Positions 23,802 to 32,055 of a stretch of DNA of 43,313 nucleotides are shown one piece after another. How positions within the stretch are numbered: the stretch's first letter is position 1; every line of letters begins with the position of its first letter. The notes under the pieces are model-generated. The model searched no databases. It was not told where the DNA came from and saw only the letters and a list, made by a program, of their open reading frames with translations. Origin of the DNA: Methanothrix sp. (GTDB taxonomy: Archaea > Halobacteriota > Methanosarcinia > Methanotrichales > Methanotrichaceae). The translations under genes were made by a program, and so were the position numbers. The stretch lies in contig JAPKYC010000137.1 of assembly GCA_026394505.1 (NCBI GenBank), positions 1 through 43,313 of the forward strand. The letters are read 5' to 3'.

Positions 23802-24404
23802 TTAATCTTTTAGTACATTCATGTTCTCGAGACGTACTACAGTCTCCGCGAATCTCTTTGTCGTCTTTCGGAGCGTGCGGAAGCCTTCTTCATCCAACAT
23901 TACCCCGTCCAGTGTATCGCGAGACCAGAAGGTTGCTCCCAGGTTGGCGCCAAAAAAACCCCCGCTCACCGGGATCATGCCGTTGAGGATGTAAAAGGTA
24001 TGAATCTGCTGCACGGCCAGCTCCTGGCCGCCCATGCGATCGCCTCCAACGGCGATGGCCATGCCCGGCTTTAGCCGCAGAGCAATGGGATCGGCTGCCA
24101 ATGTGGCTCGCGTTCTGTCTATTATTATTTTTGTCTGAGCACTCATGCTGCCGTTATAGACCGGCGTGGCGATAACAAACCCTTTGGCCTCCCGGATGAG
24201 GGGATAGAGCTGATACATATCGTCTTTAACTATGCATTCCTTGGCTTTGATGCAGTGGTCGCAGTGCCGACAGGGGCTGATCTGCCGGCCTCGCACCGTG
24301 AATTGCTCCGTCTCCAGGCCCAACTCCCCCAGCATCTTGAGGGCCTCGCTAAGGATTTGCTCTGTAGCCATCTTCCTGGGACTGCCGGATATGCCGAGTA
24401 TCAT
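23802..24404 (-). CDS. Iron-sulfur flavoprotein (Isf family)
   Basis: 200 residues of the NADPH-dependent FMN reductase fold: MILGISGSPRKMATEQIL for the FMN phosphate, IATPVYNGSMSAQTKIIIDR, and AVGGDRMGGQE. The compact cluster motif CRHCDHCIKAKEC (CX2CX2CX5C) is typical of Isf from acetoclastic methanogens and would hold a 4Fe-4S cluster that passes electrons between ferredoxin and FMN. It may help deal with oxygen or peroxide. It is followed by the archaeoflavoprotein gene in the same operon and preceded by a 53-codon open frame. Confidence 0.88.
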   Translation of the reverse strand: MILGISGSPRKMATEQILSEALKMLGELGLETEQFTVRGRQISPCRHCDHCIKAKECIVKDDMYQLYPLIREAKGFVIATPVYNGSMSAQTKIIIDRTRATLAADPIALRLKPGMAIAVGGDRMGGQELAVQQIHTFYILNGMIPVSGGFFGANLGATFWSRDTLDGVMLDEEGFRTLRKTTKRFAETVVRLENMNVLKD

Positions 24405-24419
24405 GATAGTATCTGGGAG

Positions 24420-24581
24420 CTATAGATATTTCAGATTTACTGGAGGAGCCTCTTGCAGGATCGCTATGGCTGTTTGTAGCTCCAGGGCCTTTTTGTCCAG
24501 CCTGAAGCTGGGAAAGACCTGCCGCTCTATTCTCGGCCTCCTCTGCAAGGGCCATACTAGCTTCGCGAAAACTCCTGCCAT
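24420..24581 (-). CDS. Possible 53-residue protein ahead of the Isf gene
   Basis: The minus strand from ATG 24581 reads MAGVFAKLVWPLQRRPRIER, then QVFPSFRLDKKALELQTAIA and ILQEAPPVNLKYL to TAG at 24420. The composition is protein-like with a helical middle. A TATA-like CATAATACTTT lies about 25 bases before the ATG, so a leaderless message is possible, and the stop is 15 bases before the Isf start. I know no family for it. It could be a leader peptide, a small regulator, or chance. Confidence 0.4.
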   Translation of the reverse strand: MAGVFAKLVWPLQRRPRIERQVFPSFRLDKKALELQTAIAILQEAPPVNLKYL

Positions 24582-24599
24582 TGTCAGCTAAAGTGATGC

Positions 24600-24613
24600 A
24601 AAAAGTATTATGC
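24600..24613. promoter_or_regulatory. Overlapping divergent TATA region between the Isf and hacB units
   Basis: AAAAAGTATTATGC can serve as TATA for hacB (ATG 24636, about 25 bases downstream) and, on the other strand, for the 53-codon frame leading to Isf (ATG 24581). Both genes lack a ribosome site, as expected for leaderless messages. Confidence 0.45.
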
Positions 24614-24635
24614 GGGAACTGCCAATGCAATAATC

Positions 24636-25115
24636 ATGATCAAAGGCAAGGCTTGGGTCTTTGGAGACGATGTGGATACCGATGTGATCATCCCCGGCAA
24701 GTACCTGCGCACAAAAGATGCCAGGCTCTGGGCGGAGCATGCCATGGAGGGCTTAGACCCGCAATTTGCCGCCCTGGTGGAGAAGGGCGATGTGATTGTG
24801 GCGGGCAGAAATTTCGGCAGCGGCTCGTCGCGCGAGCAAGCACCCCGCGCCTTGTTGGGGGCGGGCGTGGCTGTGGTGGTGGCCAAGTCCTTTGCCCGCA
24901 TCTTCTACAGAAATGCCATCAATGTAGGGCTGGCTCTGATCGAGGCGGATGTGCCCTGCCAGAAGGGCAACACCGTGCAGGTGGATCTGGCAGAGGGTTG
25001 TGTACGGGTGGGGGATAAAGTCTATCAGGGCACCAGGCTGCCTGATTTCCTCATGGAGATACTGGAAGACGGGGGCCTGGTGGCGCACGAAAGGCGGCAG
25101 AAAGGATTGGCATGA
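24636..25115 (+). CDS. hacB: Homoaconitase small subunit (coenzyme B pathway)
   Basis: 159 residues of the LeuD/HacB family. The catalytic partner (large subunit) is elsewhere. Signatures are [37 protein letters not shown], and [14 protein letters not shown]. The loop KYLRT is the sequence associated with methanogen homoaconitase, whereas isopropylmalate isomerases carry other residues there. With aksF two genes on, this supports a role in the chain-lengthening of 2-oxoglutarate to 2-oxosuberate for coenzyme B rather than leucine synthesis, though dual use cannot be excluded. The next gene starts five bases after its stop. Confidence 0.87.
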   Translation: MIKGKAWVFGDDVDTDVIIPGKYLRTKDARLWAEHAMEGLDPQFAALVEKGDVIVAGRNFGSGSSREQAPRALLGAGVAVVVAKSFARIFYRNAINVGLALIEADVPCQKGNTVQVDLAEGCVRVGDKVYQGTRLPDFLMEILEDGGLVAHERRQKGLA

Positions 25116-25119
25116 TGAT

Positions 25120-25950
25120 ATGATCTTTCCGGAAGAGTACAAGTTCGTAGGGATTAAGGACCGAGAGCGTCGGGGTGAATCCGTCTACTTTGCCACCGAG
25201 TATCTCATCAGCCGGGAGGGGCCCGCTCTCTACCATGTCAAGAGTCGGGGCTCGGGCTTCATGAGAGAGGTGGTAGAGCTGGAGCCGATGGCCTTCGGCC
25301 AGGAGATCATGTTTTATCCTGATATTGTGGACACCAGGAACCGGGCCCAACTCATCGAGCTGGCGGAGGGCGTCTGCTGCCGGAGCGGGACGGCGAACAC
25401 AGTCGTCTTTCAGGGGCTGGATGAGCACATCACCTTTGTCAAAGACCCCGACCGTTCCCAGGTTCTCACCATCGAGATCCTGGATGTCTCGCCTCCCCAT
25501 CCGCCCTGGCTGGTTCACGTTCTCGCCGGCCTGGAGGCCTGCGGCATCCTGGGGGACCTGATGGTTCGTTTTGTGCCTCACATCCTGGATCTGCGCCAAT
25601 TTGATTGCAATAGCGTTTATTACCCTTGCCGGGCCTCGGGCCTGGGGCGCTCTCTGGATACGGACCTTGTGGTGCACGAGCGCCCTCGGATTGTGGGCTG
25701 CGCCGTCTCGCGAGAGATCTTTCTGGCCAATAATCCCGGAAAGGATTTCGAGTTTGTCAATATCTGCCCCGTGCAAAGTTCGGAGCCGGTCTTTCTGCCC
25801 CGGGGGCCTTTTATCACCCGCTGCTGCCGTTCCGAGCAAAGGGGCAAAACCTGCAAGAACGGGCAGCCGGGCATGGTGGTGCATTGGGGAGACGGGCCCT
25901 GGAAGATAGCGGAGGCGGTGCGATGTCTGGTGCAGGATCTAAGAAAGTAG
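25120..25950 (+). CDS. Uncharacterised Cys-rich protein inside the coenzyme B operon (DUF7714-like)
   Basis: 276 residues, no signal peptide and no membrane helix. It carries eleven cysteines, including EGVCCRSGTAN, LEACGILGD, FDCNSVYYPCRASGLG, VGCAVS, VNICPV, and the cluster-like FITRCCRSEQRGKTCKNGQ. Several Cys-Pro and Cys-Cys pairs suggest metal or iron-sulfur binding. I believe it belongs to a methanogen-restricted family (DUF7714) with no known function. It begins five bases after hacB and overlaps aksF by 28 bases, so the three are translated together. By location it should serve coenzyme B formation, for instance in 2-oxosuberate handling or thiol introduction, but this is inference. 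Confidence 0.8.
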   Translation: MIFPEEYKFVGIKDRERRGESVYFATEYLISREGPALYHVKSRGSGFMREVVELEPMAFGQEIMFYPDIVDTRNRAQLIELAEGVCCRSGTANTVVFQGLDEHITFVKDPDRSQVLTIEILDVSPPHPPWLVHVLAGLEACGILGDLMVRFVPHILDLRQFDCNSVYYPCRASGLGRSLDTDLVVHERPRIVGCAVSREIFLANNPGKDFEFVNICPVQSSEPVFLPRGPFITRCCRSEQRGKTCKNGQPGMVVHWGDGPWKIAEAVRCLVQDLRK

Positions 25951-26900
25951 CAGTCGTTGCCGGCGACGGCATCGGTCCCGAGGTTATAGAGAGCGCTCTG
26001 GCGGTGCTGGACGGCGCGGGCGCGAAGTTTGAACGGGTCCCTGTGGAGATTGGCCTGGCCCGCTGGAAGAGGACGGGGCTGGCCATGGCCGAGGAGGACC
26101 TGGCGGCTCTTAAAGAGTGCGACTGCATCCTTTTTGGGGCGATCAGCACGCCGCCCGACCCCAATTATGAAAGCGTGCTCCTCCGAATAAGAAAGGAGCT
26201 GGACCTTTATGCCAATATCAGGCCCTTTCAGTCCCAGGATCTGGATTTTATCATTGTGCGGGAGAACACGGAGGGGCTCTACTCGGGTTTGGAGGAGGTG
26301 GGGGTGGAGGAGTCGCGCACCTTGCGGGTTATAACGCGGCGCGGCTCGCAGAGAATTGCAGAGATTGCCTGCGACCTCGCGATCGCCAGGCGAAAGCTTA
26401 CCATTATTCACAAATCCAATGCGCTGAAGAGCGACTGCCTCTTTCTGGAGACCTGCCGCGCCGTAGCCGTGCGGCGGGGAGTGCCCTATGAGGACATGCT
26501 GGTGGACGCCGCCGCCTACAATCTGGTGATAAACCCCAAACGGTTCGACGTGCTGGTCACCACCAATCTTTTCGGCGATATCTTGAGCGATGAGGCGGCG
26601 GGAGTGATAGGCAGCCTCGGTCTATGCTCCAGCGCCAACCTCGGCTCCGACCATGCCCTATTCGAGCCCATTCACGGCAGCGCGCCGGACATCGCGGGAA
26701 AGGGCATCGCCAATCCCGTGGGTGCCATAAGAAGCGCGGCCATGATGATGCAGTGGCTGGGCGAGCCAAAGAAGGCGCGCCTGATCGAGGCTGCGGTGCA
26801 AAAAGCGCTGGCCTGCGGGGCAAAGACGCCGGATCTGGGGGGAAAGTGCAGGACAAGGGAAGTGACCGAAGCAGTTGTGGACTGCATGGAGATTTTCTAG
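25923..26900 (+). CDS. aksF: Homoisocitrate/isopropylmalate-type dehydrogenase (AksF-like)
   Basis: 325 residues of the isocitrate/isopropylmalate dehydrogenase family: VAGDGIGPEVIESAL, LYANIRPFQS, RENTEGLYSGLEE, KSNALKSDCLFLETC, the metal-site VLVTTNLFGDILSDEAAGV, and [19 protein letters not shown]. AksF oxidises homoisocitrate and its longer homologues in coenzyme B synthesis with NAD(P). The neighbouring hacB with a YLRT loop favours AksF over LeuB. ATG 25923 follows GGAGG by seven bases and overlaps the Cys-rich gene. A frameshifted copy of its last 230 bases lies at 27500-27732, beyond a HicAB pair. Confidence 0.85.
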   Translation: MSGAGSKKVAVVAGDGIGPEVIESALAVLDGAGAKFERVPVEIGLARWKRTGLAMAEEDLAALKECDCILFGAISTPPDPNYESVLLRIRKELDLYANIRPFQSQDLDFIIVRENTEGLYSGLEEVGVEESRTLRVITRRGSQRIAEIACDLAIARRKLTIIHKSNALKSDCLFLETCRAVAVRRGVPYEDMLVDAAAYNLVINPKRFDVLVTTNLFGDILSDEAAGVIGSLGLCSSANLGSDHALFEPIHGSAPDIAGKGIANPVGAIRSAAMMMQWLGEPKKARLIEAAVQKALACGAKTPDLGGKCRTREVTEAVVDCMEIF

Positions 26901-26929
26901 GGCCAGGGATGGAGAAAAGGAATTTGGGC

Positions 26930-27163
26930 TCAAAGACGAGCTGCATAGAGCCATTCGGTACGACTTATCTCTCCTTCCTTCAAGATGATTGAAAGGAGTT
27001 CAGCACCGATTTTTTCGCCATGGTGGGGATTCGGGATGGACACATAAGCATCATCTTTTACCATATACTCATGGCCGGAACCAGGATATGGTCCTTCAAA
27101 TCCTAGCTTCCCCAGTCGCCGGATCAATTCTCTGCGCGAAACTGGAATGAGCCTATTCGACAA
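26930..27163 (-). CDS. hicA: HicA-like mRNA interferase toxin
   Basis: 77 residues. The HicA fold is clear: SRRELIRRLGKLGFEG, the catalytic-His segment PGSGHEYMVKDDAYVSIPNP, then HHGEKIGAELLSIILKEG. HicA folds like a double-stranded RNA-binding domain and cuts mRNA unless bound by HicB. It is 10 bases downstream of hicB on the same strand, so antitoxin comes first. The unit sits tail to tail with aksF. Confidence 0.88.
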   Translation of the reverse strand: MSNRLIPVSRRELIRRLGKLGFEGPYPGSGHEYMVKDDAYVSIPNPHHGEKIGAELLSIILKEGEISRTEWLYAARL

Positions 27164-27173
27164 TGGCGATGGG

Positions 27174-27728
<555 letters not shown>

Positions 27729-27732
<4 letters not shown>

Positions 27733-28037
27733 ACAGGGGATGAAGAAAAATAGTCAACTTTGTGGCGGAGGACCCCGTTGCAAGCAGACGATGCAGGTTT
27801 CTGTCGCGACACGTTGATCATTGCGCCTTCAATTGCAGGAATAGTGTGTCCCAGCTTGATGCCGAGGACCAGCCATTCTTCAATAACCTCGATTAACTCG
27901 GCCCTGGCCTCTTCAACGGTTTTGCCTGTGGCCCATGCACCATTTAATCCCGGAACGGATACGAAAACTGGGTCATCACTTTCGATAATCTTGTACTCTG
28001 CCCACCGGAGCGCTGCCGCAATGTATTCCGCGAACAT
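27729..28037 (-). CDS. Second HicB-like antitoxin, without its HicA partner
   Basis: 102 residues. The first 77 match the local HicB (MFAEYIAAALRWAEYKIIES, GAWATGKTVEEARAELIEVI, EEWLVLGIKLGHTIPAIEGA). The last 25 residues (after NVSRQK) are unrelated and end inside the aksF copy, as expected if the following hicA was deleted and the frame reads into new sequence. It may be an orphan antitoxin that can still cross-protect against the neighbouring toxin, or a decaying gene. Confidence 0.7.
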
Positions 28038-28312
28038 AACATGTAATTAACATTGCTTAAGTTATTAATCACTTTCTTTTCCGCCACATCTTTGCCAACC
28101 ATCGTGATAGGCTCCAGGGCAGGCTGTTCTCCAGCCTCTTCCTCATCTCCTCTTGATCTCGTTCCTCTCTCTTCGCCCGCTTCTTCACGAAAACCACCCA
28201 TTCACATTGACAACGCCCGAGGCTTAATACCTGATGGCATTGGTCTCCAATAGCCACAATCTTTCCAAAACTTTATATTCCAAGTCAGTCTAAATATATT
28301 CGGTGTGTAAAA
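28038..28312 (+). other. Intergenic region with the protease promoter
   Basis: TATA-like elements are at 28270-28278 (ACTTTATATT) and 28292-28301 (AAATATATTC) before the ATG at 28313. A small basic open frame on the minus strand (28069-28180, ending WLAKMWRKRK) is protein-like but has no promoter or ribosome site that I can see; I do not annotate it as a gene. Confidence 0.35.
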
Positions 28313-30319
28313 ATGATTCAACCCCCCCTAAAGCTCTTCATCTACTTGGCTGCGTTATTCTTCCTATTATCAGTCTCGCTGCCGGCATCCGGCGCTGATG
28401 CTCTCTCCCCCTCTCCTGATGCGGCTAGCCTATTCCTGAATGGCACAACTTTCCAAGATGCAGATGGCGACAGCTTCTTCTCGGCTGGCGAAATGGGCCT
28501 CGCGAATAGGACCATCCGGCTTATCCTGGGAGGAAAGGAGATCTCCAACACCACCACCAACGAATCGGGGCAGTACCTCTTCGCCAATCTCTCCCCCGGC
28601 CGGTACGTACTGAGAGCAGATCCCTTTTCCGGATGGAACCGGACCGCTCCCGGAGCCGGCCGCTATGAAGTGACGCTCTCCGACCAGCCCGGCTTTGGCC
28701 TGGACTATGGCTTTTTCTCCTCAAGCAATCTCGCCGCCTCCCTTCCCGCTCGGCAGTATCCTCTCATGCGCCCCACACGAGAAGAGGCGGGCCTTTGGGC
28801 CGGGCAGTACAATGCTTCTGCTAAGGTCTATCTCAGTCCCGATATCGCGGCAAAGATAGCTGCCGCACCTGTCGCTTCCGTCAACCTGCTGGGTCGGCTC
28901 AAGTACACACCCTCCGAGCGCGACCAGGGGCGCTGCGGCAACTGCTGGGCCTGGGCGGGAACAGGCGTGATGGAGATCGATTATGCCCGGCAGAAGGGCA
29001 CCTCTGAGCGGCTCTCCTTGCAGTACCTTGATTCCAACTACAACGGCGCCTGTTGCGGCGGCTGGCTGACCGGCCTGGCCAGCTTTTACAGGGCCAAGGG
29101 CATAATGGTCCCCTGGTCCAACGCCAACGCCTATTATCGGGATGGAAGCACAGGCTGCGGTGCATGCTCGCCGGTCTCCGCCTCATCCATCTCCACCGAT
29201 CCCCATTATGATCTGACGACCATCTCCACCAGCACCGTTCCCTCGCACGGACTGGCCAAAGAGACGGCCATCTCCAACATCAAGAACGTCTTGTTGCAGG
29301 GCAAAGCCATCTGGTTTGCCTACTATTTGCCAGATAGCAGTGCCTGGAGCAACTTCTTCAGCTTCTGGAGCGCACAGCCGGAGACCGCCGTATGGCAGCC
29401 GGACTATGCCTGCGGCCGGTCGTATAACTATCAGAGCGGAGGCGGGCATGCCGTTCTTTGCGTGGGCTATGATGATACCAATCCCAATAACCGCTACTGG
29501 ATCATGCTCAATAGCTGGGGAACGACTGCAGGGCGACCGGCCGGCCTCTTCCGGGTGAACATGGACATGAACTACGATTGCTCCTGCACTGGCCTTGGAT
29601 ATGTCTTCTACTGGATGACTCTGGATATGAGCTACCAGGGAATCAAAAACAATCCCCCGCAAAAGCCTGCCAAGCCCCAAGGTACTGCTGCCGGCATTGT
29701 GCAGAGATCTTACAGTTACACCGCCTCGGCGATTGATCCGGATGGCGATGATGTCCAGCTTACCTTCGACTGGGGAGACGCAAGCACATCGGTGACAAAA
29801 TTCGCGAAATTTGCGGAGAAGATCAGCTTATCTCACGCTTGGCAGAAGACAGGTACATACTATGTGCGGGCTAAGGCCACAGACAGCAAGGGTGGTCAGT
29901 CCGCCTGGTCAACATCTCTTGCGGTCAAGATAACAGCCAATACCCCCCCTAAAAACCCCTCCGCTCCCGTGGGTGTCGCATCCGGCTATGTGGGCAAGTC
30001 CTATTCCTTCAAAGGCTATACCACGGATCTCAACAAAGACCAGATCTTCTATACCTTCGACTGGGGTGACGGCAGTACCTCCCAAACCGACCTGGTAAAT
30101 TCGGGAACTTCGGTGCGCGTTTCGCATACCTGGAGCTTGGCTGGAACCTATCTGGTCCGGGTCATGGCCACAGACAGCAATGAAGCTGCATCTCTCTGGT
30201 CCACCAGCAAAACGGTGAAAATTTATAATGCATCCCGCCGCTCATTGGCCAGTCTTTCTCTAGCGGCAAAAACAGAAAAAGCGGGACAGGGCAAAAAGAC
30301 CTGCCCCTGTTCGAAATAA
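28313..30319 (+). CDS. Secreted papain-family (C1) cysteine protease with SdrD_B-like and two PKD domains
   Basis: 668 residues. Signal peptide LFIYLAALFFLLSVSLPASG-A. Residues about 41-134 form a SdrD_B/Cna-B-like beta domain (FQDADGDSFFSAGEMGLANR, then GQYLFANLSPGRYVL). The protease core spans about 185-440: catalytic Cys211 in DQGRCGNCWAWAGTGVME, His in GGGHAVLCVGYDD and Asn in YWIMLNSWG. Two PKD domains follow (DPDGDDVQLTFDWGD, and DLNKDQIFYTFDWGDGS), each closing with YxVRxxATDS. A Lys/Cys-rich tail (KTCPCSK) ends it with no membrane anchor. There is no obvious long prodomain with ERFNIN. It is likely an extracellular or cell-surface protease. Confidence 0.88.
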   Translation: MIQPPLKLFIYLAALFFLLSVSLPASGADALSPSPDAASLFLNGTTFQDADGDSFFSAGEMGLANRTIRLILGGKEISNTTTNESGQYLFANLSPGRYVLRADPFSGWNRTAPGAGRYEVTLSDQPGFGLDYGFFSSSNLAASLPARQYPLMRPTREEAGLWAGQYNASAKVYLSPDIAAKIAAAPVASVNLLGRLKYTPSERDQGRCGNCWAWAGTGVMEIDYARQKGTSERLSLQYLDSNYNGACCGGWLTGLASFYRAKGIMVPWSNANAYYRDGSTGCGACSPVSASSISTDPHYDLTTISTSTVPSHGLAKETAISNIKNVLLQGKAIWFAYYLPDSSAWSNFFSFWSAQPETAVWQPDYACGRSYNYQSGGGHAVLCVGYDDTNPNNRYWIMLNSWGTTAGRPAGLFRVNMDMNYDCSCTGLGYVFYWMTLDMSYQGIKNNPPQKPAKPQGTAAGIVQRSYSYTASAIDPDGDDVQLTFDWGDASTSVTKFAKFAEKISLSHAWQKTGTYYVRAKATDSKGGQSAWSTSLAVKITANTPPKNPSAPVGVASGYVGKSYSFKGYTTDLNKDQIFYTFDWGDGSTSQTDLVNSGTSVRVSHTWSLAGTYLVRVMATDSNEAASLWSTSKTVKIYNASRRSLASLSLAAKTEKAGQGKKTCPCSK

Positions 30320-30394
30320 TCGGGTGGCAGCAATAAAAGCGAGTAAGAAAATTGATGGATTCTTCTCCCTCATTTTCCGGTATTTTTTTTGCAA

Positions 30395-31639
30395 TTAAGA
30401 CGGCGTGCAAGCGTTTCTTTCCAGATTCTTTACCAGTGCCTCCGCCCTCCTTCCTACCAGGGCTGGGTCCACCGGAACGCGGGCCACGCCAGTCTCTATG
30501 GCGGCGCGAGCCACGGCTTCGGCTACAGCGGGAACGACCCTTCTGTCCAGAGGCGAGGGAATGATGCACTCCTCGGATACGCTCTCCACCAGGCCGGCAA
30601 TGGCCCGCGAAGCTGCGATCTTCATGGCCTCATTGATGTCGGAGGCCCGCACATCCAGGGCCCCGCGAAAGATCCCAGGGAAGCCCAGCACATTATTGAC
30701 CTGATTGGGAAAATCGGATCGTCCGGTGGCCACCACTTGCGCCCCTGCCTGCAAGGCCAGATCGGGCATGATCTCGGGCACGGGATTGGCCATGGCAAAG
30801 ACTATAGCATCCGCGGCCATGCTCTTTACCATCGCTGGAGTTACAATGCCCGCCACCGAAAGGCCCAGAAATACGTCCGCTCCTTCAATGGCATCGGCTA
30901 AAGTGCCTGTAATATTGCGAGGGTTGGTCATTTTTGCGATCTGCATTTTGGCAGAGTTGAGGTCGGGCCTGCCGGTGTGGATCACTCCCCGGCTGTCGCA
31001 GAGTATGACGTCCTTTACCCCGAAGCTGTAGAGAAATTTGGTAACGGCTATGCCCGCTGCTCCCGCCCCGCTCACGGCCACGCGCACCTGGGCAAAGCTC
31101 TTGCCCACCACTTTCAGGGCATTGATGAGTGCAGCCAGGGCGACCACGGCTGTGCCGTGCTGGTCATCGTGAAAAACGGGTATATTCAGGATCTTCTTGA
31201 GCCGCTCCTCTATCTCAAAGCAGCGAGGTGCGCTTATGTCCTCCAGATTAATTCCGCCAAAGACCGGCTCTATTCTGGCAACTGTATCCACAATGATCGA
31301 TGGATCCTTGCTGGTTATGGCTATGGGAAAGGCATCTATGCCTGCGAAGTTCTTGAACAAAATGGCCTTTCCCTCCATGACCGGGATGGAAGCCAAGGGA
31401 CCAATATCGCCCAGGCCCAGTACGGCAGTCCCGTCCGTTACCACGGCCACGATATTGCCCTTGGCGGTGTACTCATAAACGTCGTTTGGATTCTTCTCTA
31501 TCTCGCGACAGGGTTCAGCCACGCCCGGAGTGTAAGCTAAGGAGAGGTCACGCACGGTAGCGCAAGGGACCTTGCTGTGTACGGCAATCTTGCCCCTGGC
31601 ATCTTTATGAAACGCTAATGCATCATCTCTTAGAGACAT
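30395..31639 (-). CDS. Malic enzyme (malate dehydrogenase, decarboxylating)
   Basis: 414 residues, short microbial form. Malate is converted to pyruvate and CO2 with NAD(P). Signatures are [59 protein letters not shown], the metal-binding [16 protein letters not shown], the nucleotide site [30 protein letters not shown], and [18 protein letters not shown] 31639 follows AGGAG by six bases; a TTG two codons upstream is inside that spacing and less likely. It probably links the C4 acids of the incomplete reductive citrate path with pyruvate, acting in biosynthesis. It is convergent with the protease gene. Confidence 0.93.
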   Translation of the reverse strand: MSLRDDALAFHKDARGKIAVHSKVPCATVRDLSLAYTPGVAEPCREIEKNPNDVYEYTAKGNIVAVVTDGTAVLGLGDIGPLASIPVMEGKAILFKNFAGIDAFPIAITSKDPSIIVDTVARIEPVFGGINLEDISAPRCFEIEERLKKILNIPVFHDDQHGTAVVALAALINALKVVGKSFAQVRVAVSGAGAAGIAVTKFLYSFGVKDVILCDSRGVIHTGRPDLNSAKMQIAKMTNPRNITGTLADAIEGADVFLGLSVAGIVTPAMVKSMAADAIVFAMANPVPEIMPDLALQAGAQVVATGRSDFPNQVNNVLGFPGIFRGALDVRASDINEAMKIAASRAIAGLVESVSEECIIPSPLDRRVVPAVAEAVARAAIETGVARVPVDPALVGRRAEALVKNLERNACTPS

Positions 31640-31685
31640 AAACAACTCCTGTTTTTAGGGTCCTGCGGCAACAAGGAGGAGCAAC

Positions 31686-31694
31686 AGATATAAA
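31686..31694 (+). promoter_or_regulatory. TATA box of the serine tRNA gene
   Basis: GATATAAAG is about 30 bases upstream of the first base of the tRNA (31722), the normal spacing for archaeal tRNA promoters. Confidence 0.6.
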
Positions 31695-31721
31695 GCATGG
31701 GTCAGACGGAGAATTGCAAGG

Positions 31722-31871
31722 GCCGGGGTGGCAGAGCGGACAATTTCTGCGGCTTTTGGGCCGCGGGAGTTCATACGCGGCAGGCTCGAGACCTGTTGTC
31801 CCTTCCAGGGACGCTTGGGTTCAAAATGGCGGGGGCGCGATAGCTCTCTCAGGAAAATCCCAACCCCGGCG
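31722..31871 (+). tRNA. tRNA-Ser(CGA), apparently interrupted by two insertions
   Basis: Acceptor GCCGGGG (31722-31728) pairs with CCCCGGC (31864-31870), with discriminator G (31871), as in archaeal serine tRNAs. D-stem GCAG/CTGC is 31731-31750. The anticodon arm is GCAGG-CTCGAGA-CCTGT (31780-31796) with anticodon CGA at 31787-31789. The long variable arm GTCCC-TTCC-AGGGAC (31798-31812) is the class II mark of Ser. T-stem TTGGG (31815-31819) pairs with CCCAA (31859-31863). Two extra segments must be removed: about 28 bases between D-stem and anticodon stem (31752-31779), and about 32 bases in the T-loop (within 31820-31858, which begins TTCAAA and ends AAAAT). Each insertion can fold on itself. 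I could not draw a clean bulge-helix-bulge, so they may be introns or a damaged gene. No CCA is encoded. Confidence 0.6.
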
Positions 31872-31905
31872 CTATTTAATTATATTAAAAAAAGGCGATA
31901 AAATT

Positions 31906-32055
31906 ATGGCTAGATTTCCAGAAGCAGAAAAGAGAATCTTGAATCTCAAGATATGCATGAACTGCAACGCACGAAATCCCGTAAGAGCGACTCGCTGCCG
32001 CAAGTGCGGTTATAAAGGACTGAGGATGAAGTCCAAGGAAAACAAGACCGCTTAA
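31906..32055 (+). CDS. rpl40e: Large-subunit ribosomal protein L40e
   Basis: 49 residues with the L40e zinc ribbon: [20 protein letters not shown], then [20 protein letters not shown]. Cys pairs CMNC and CRKC bind one zinc. The start ATG 31906 gives [10 protein letters not shown], the standard N-terminus. It is 34 bases after the tRNA and abuts the next gene, whose ATG follows its stop directly, so it heads a core operon with the lipid-synthesis gene. The TATA element is probably TTTAATTATATT at 31874-31886. Confidence 0.95.
   Translation: MARFPEAEKRILNLKICMNCNARNPVRATRCRKCGYKGLRMKSKENKTA

Noticed and set aside
24949-25119. Extension of the Cys-rich gene upstream into hacB
   Set aside because: It overlaps hacB in another frame; homology-like sequence starts only at MIFPEEYKF (25120).
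28069-28257. Small basic open frame on the minus strand
   Set aside because: Protein-like at its end, but without promoter, ribosome site or recognisable family; kept only as a note in the intergenic entry.
31751-31766. Reading the GCGGC-TTTTGG-GCCGC hairpin as the tRNA anticodon arm
   Set aside because: The loop would have six or eight bases instead of seven, and the remaining arms would not fit; the later CTCGAGA loop with a five-pair stem and long variable arm fits tRNA-Ser.
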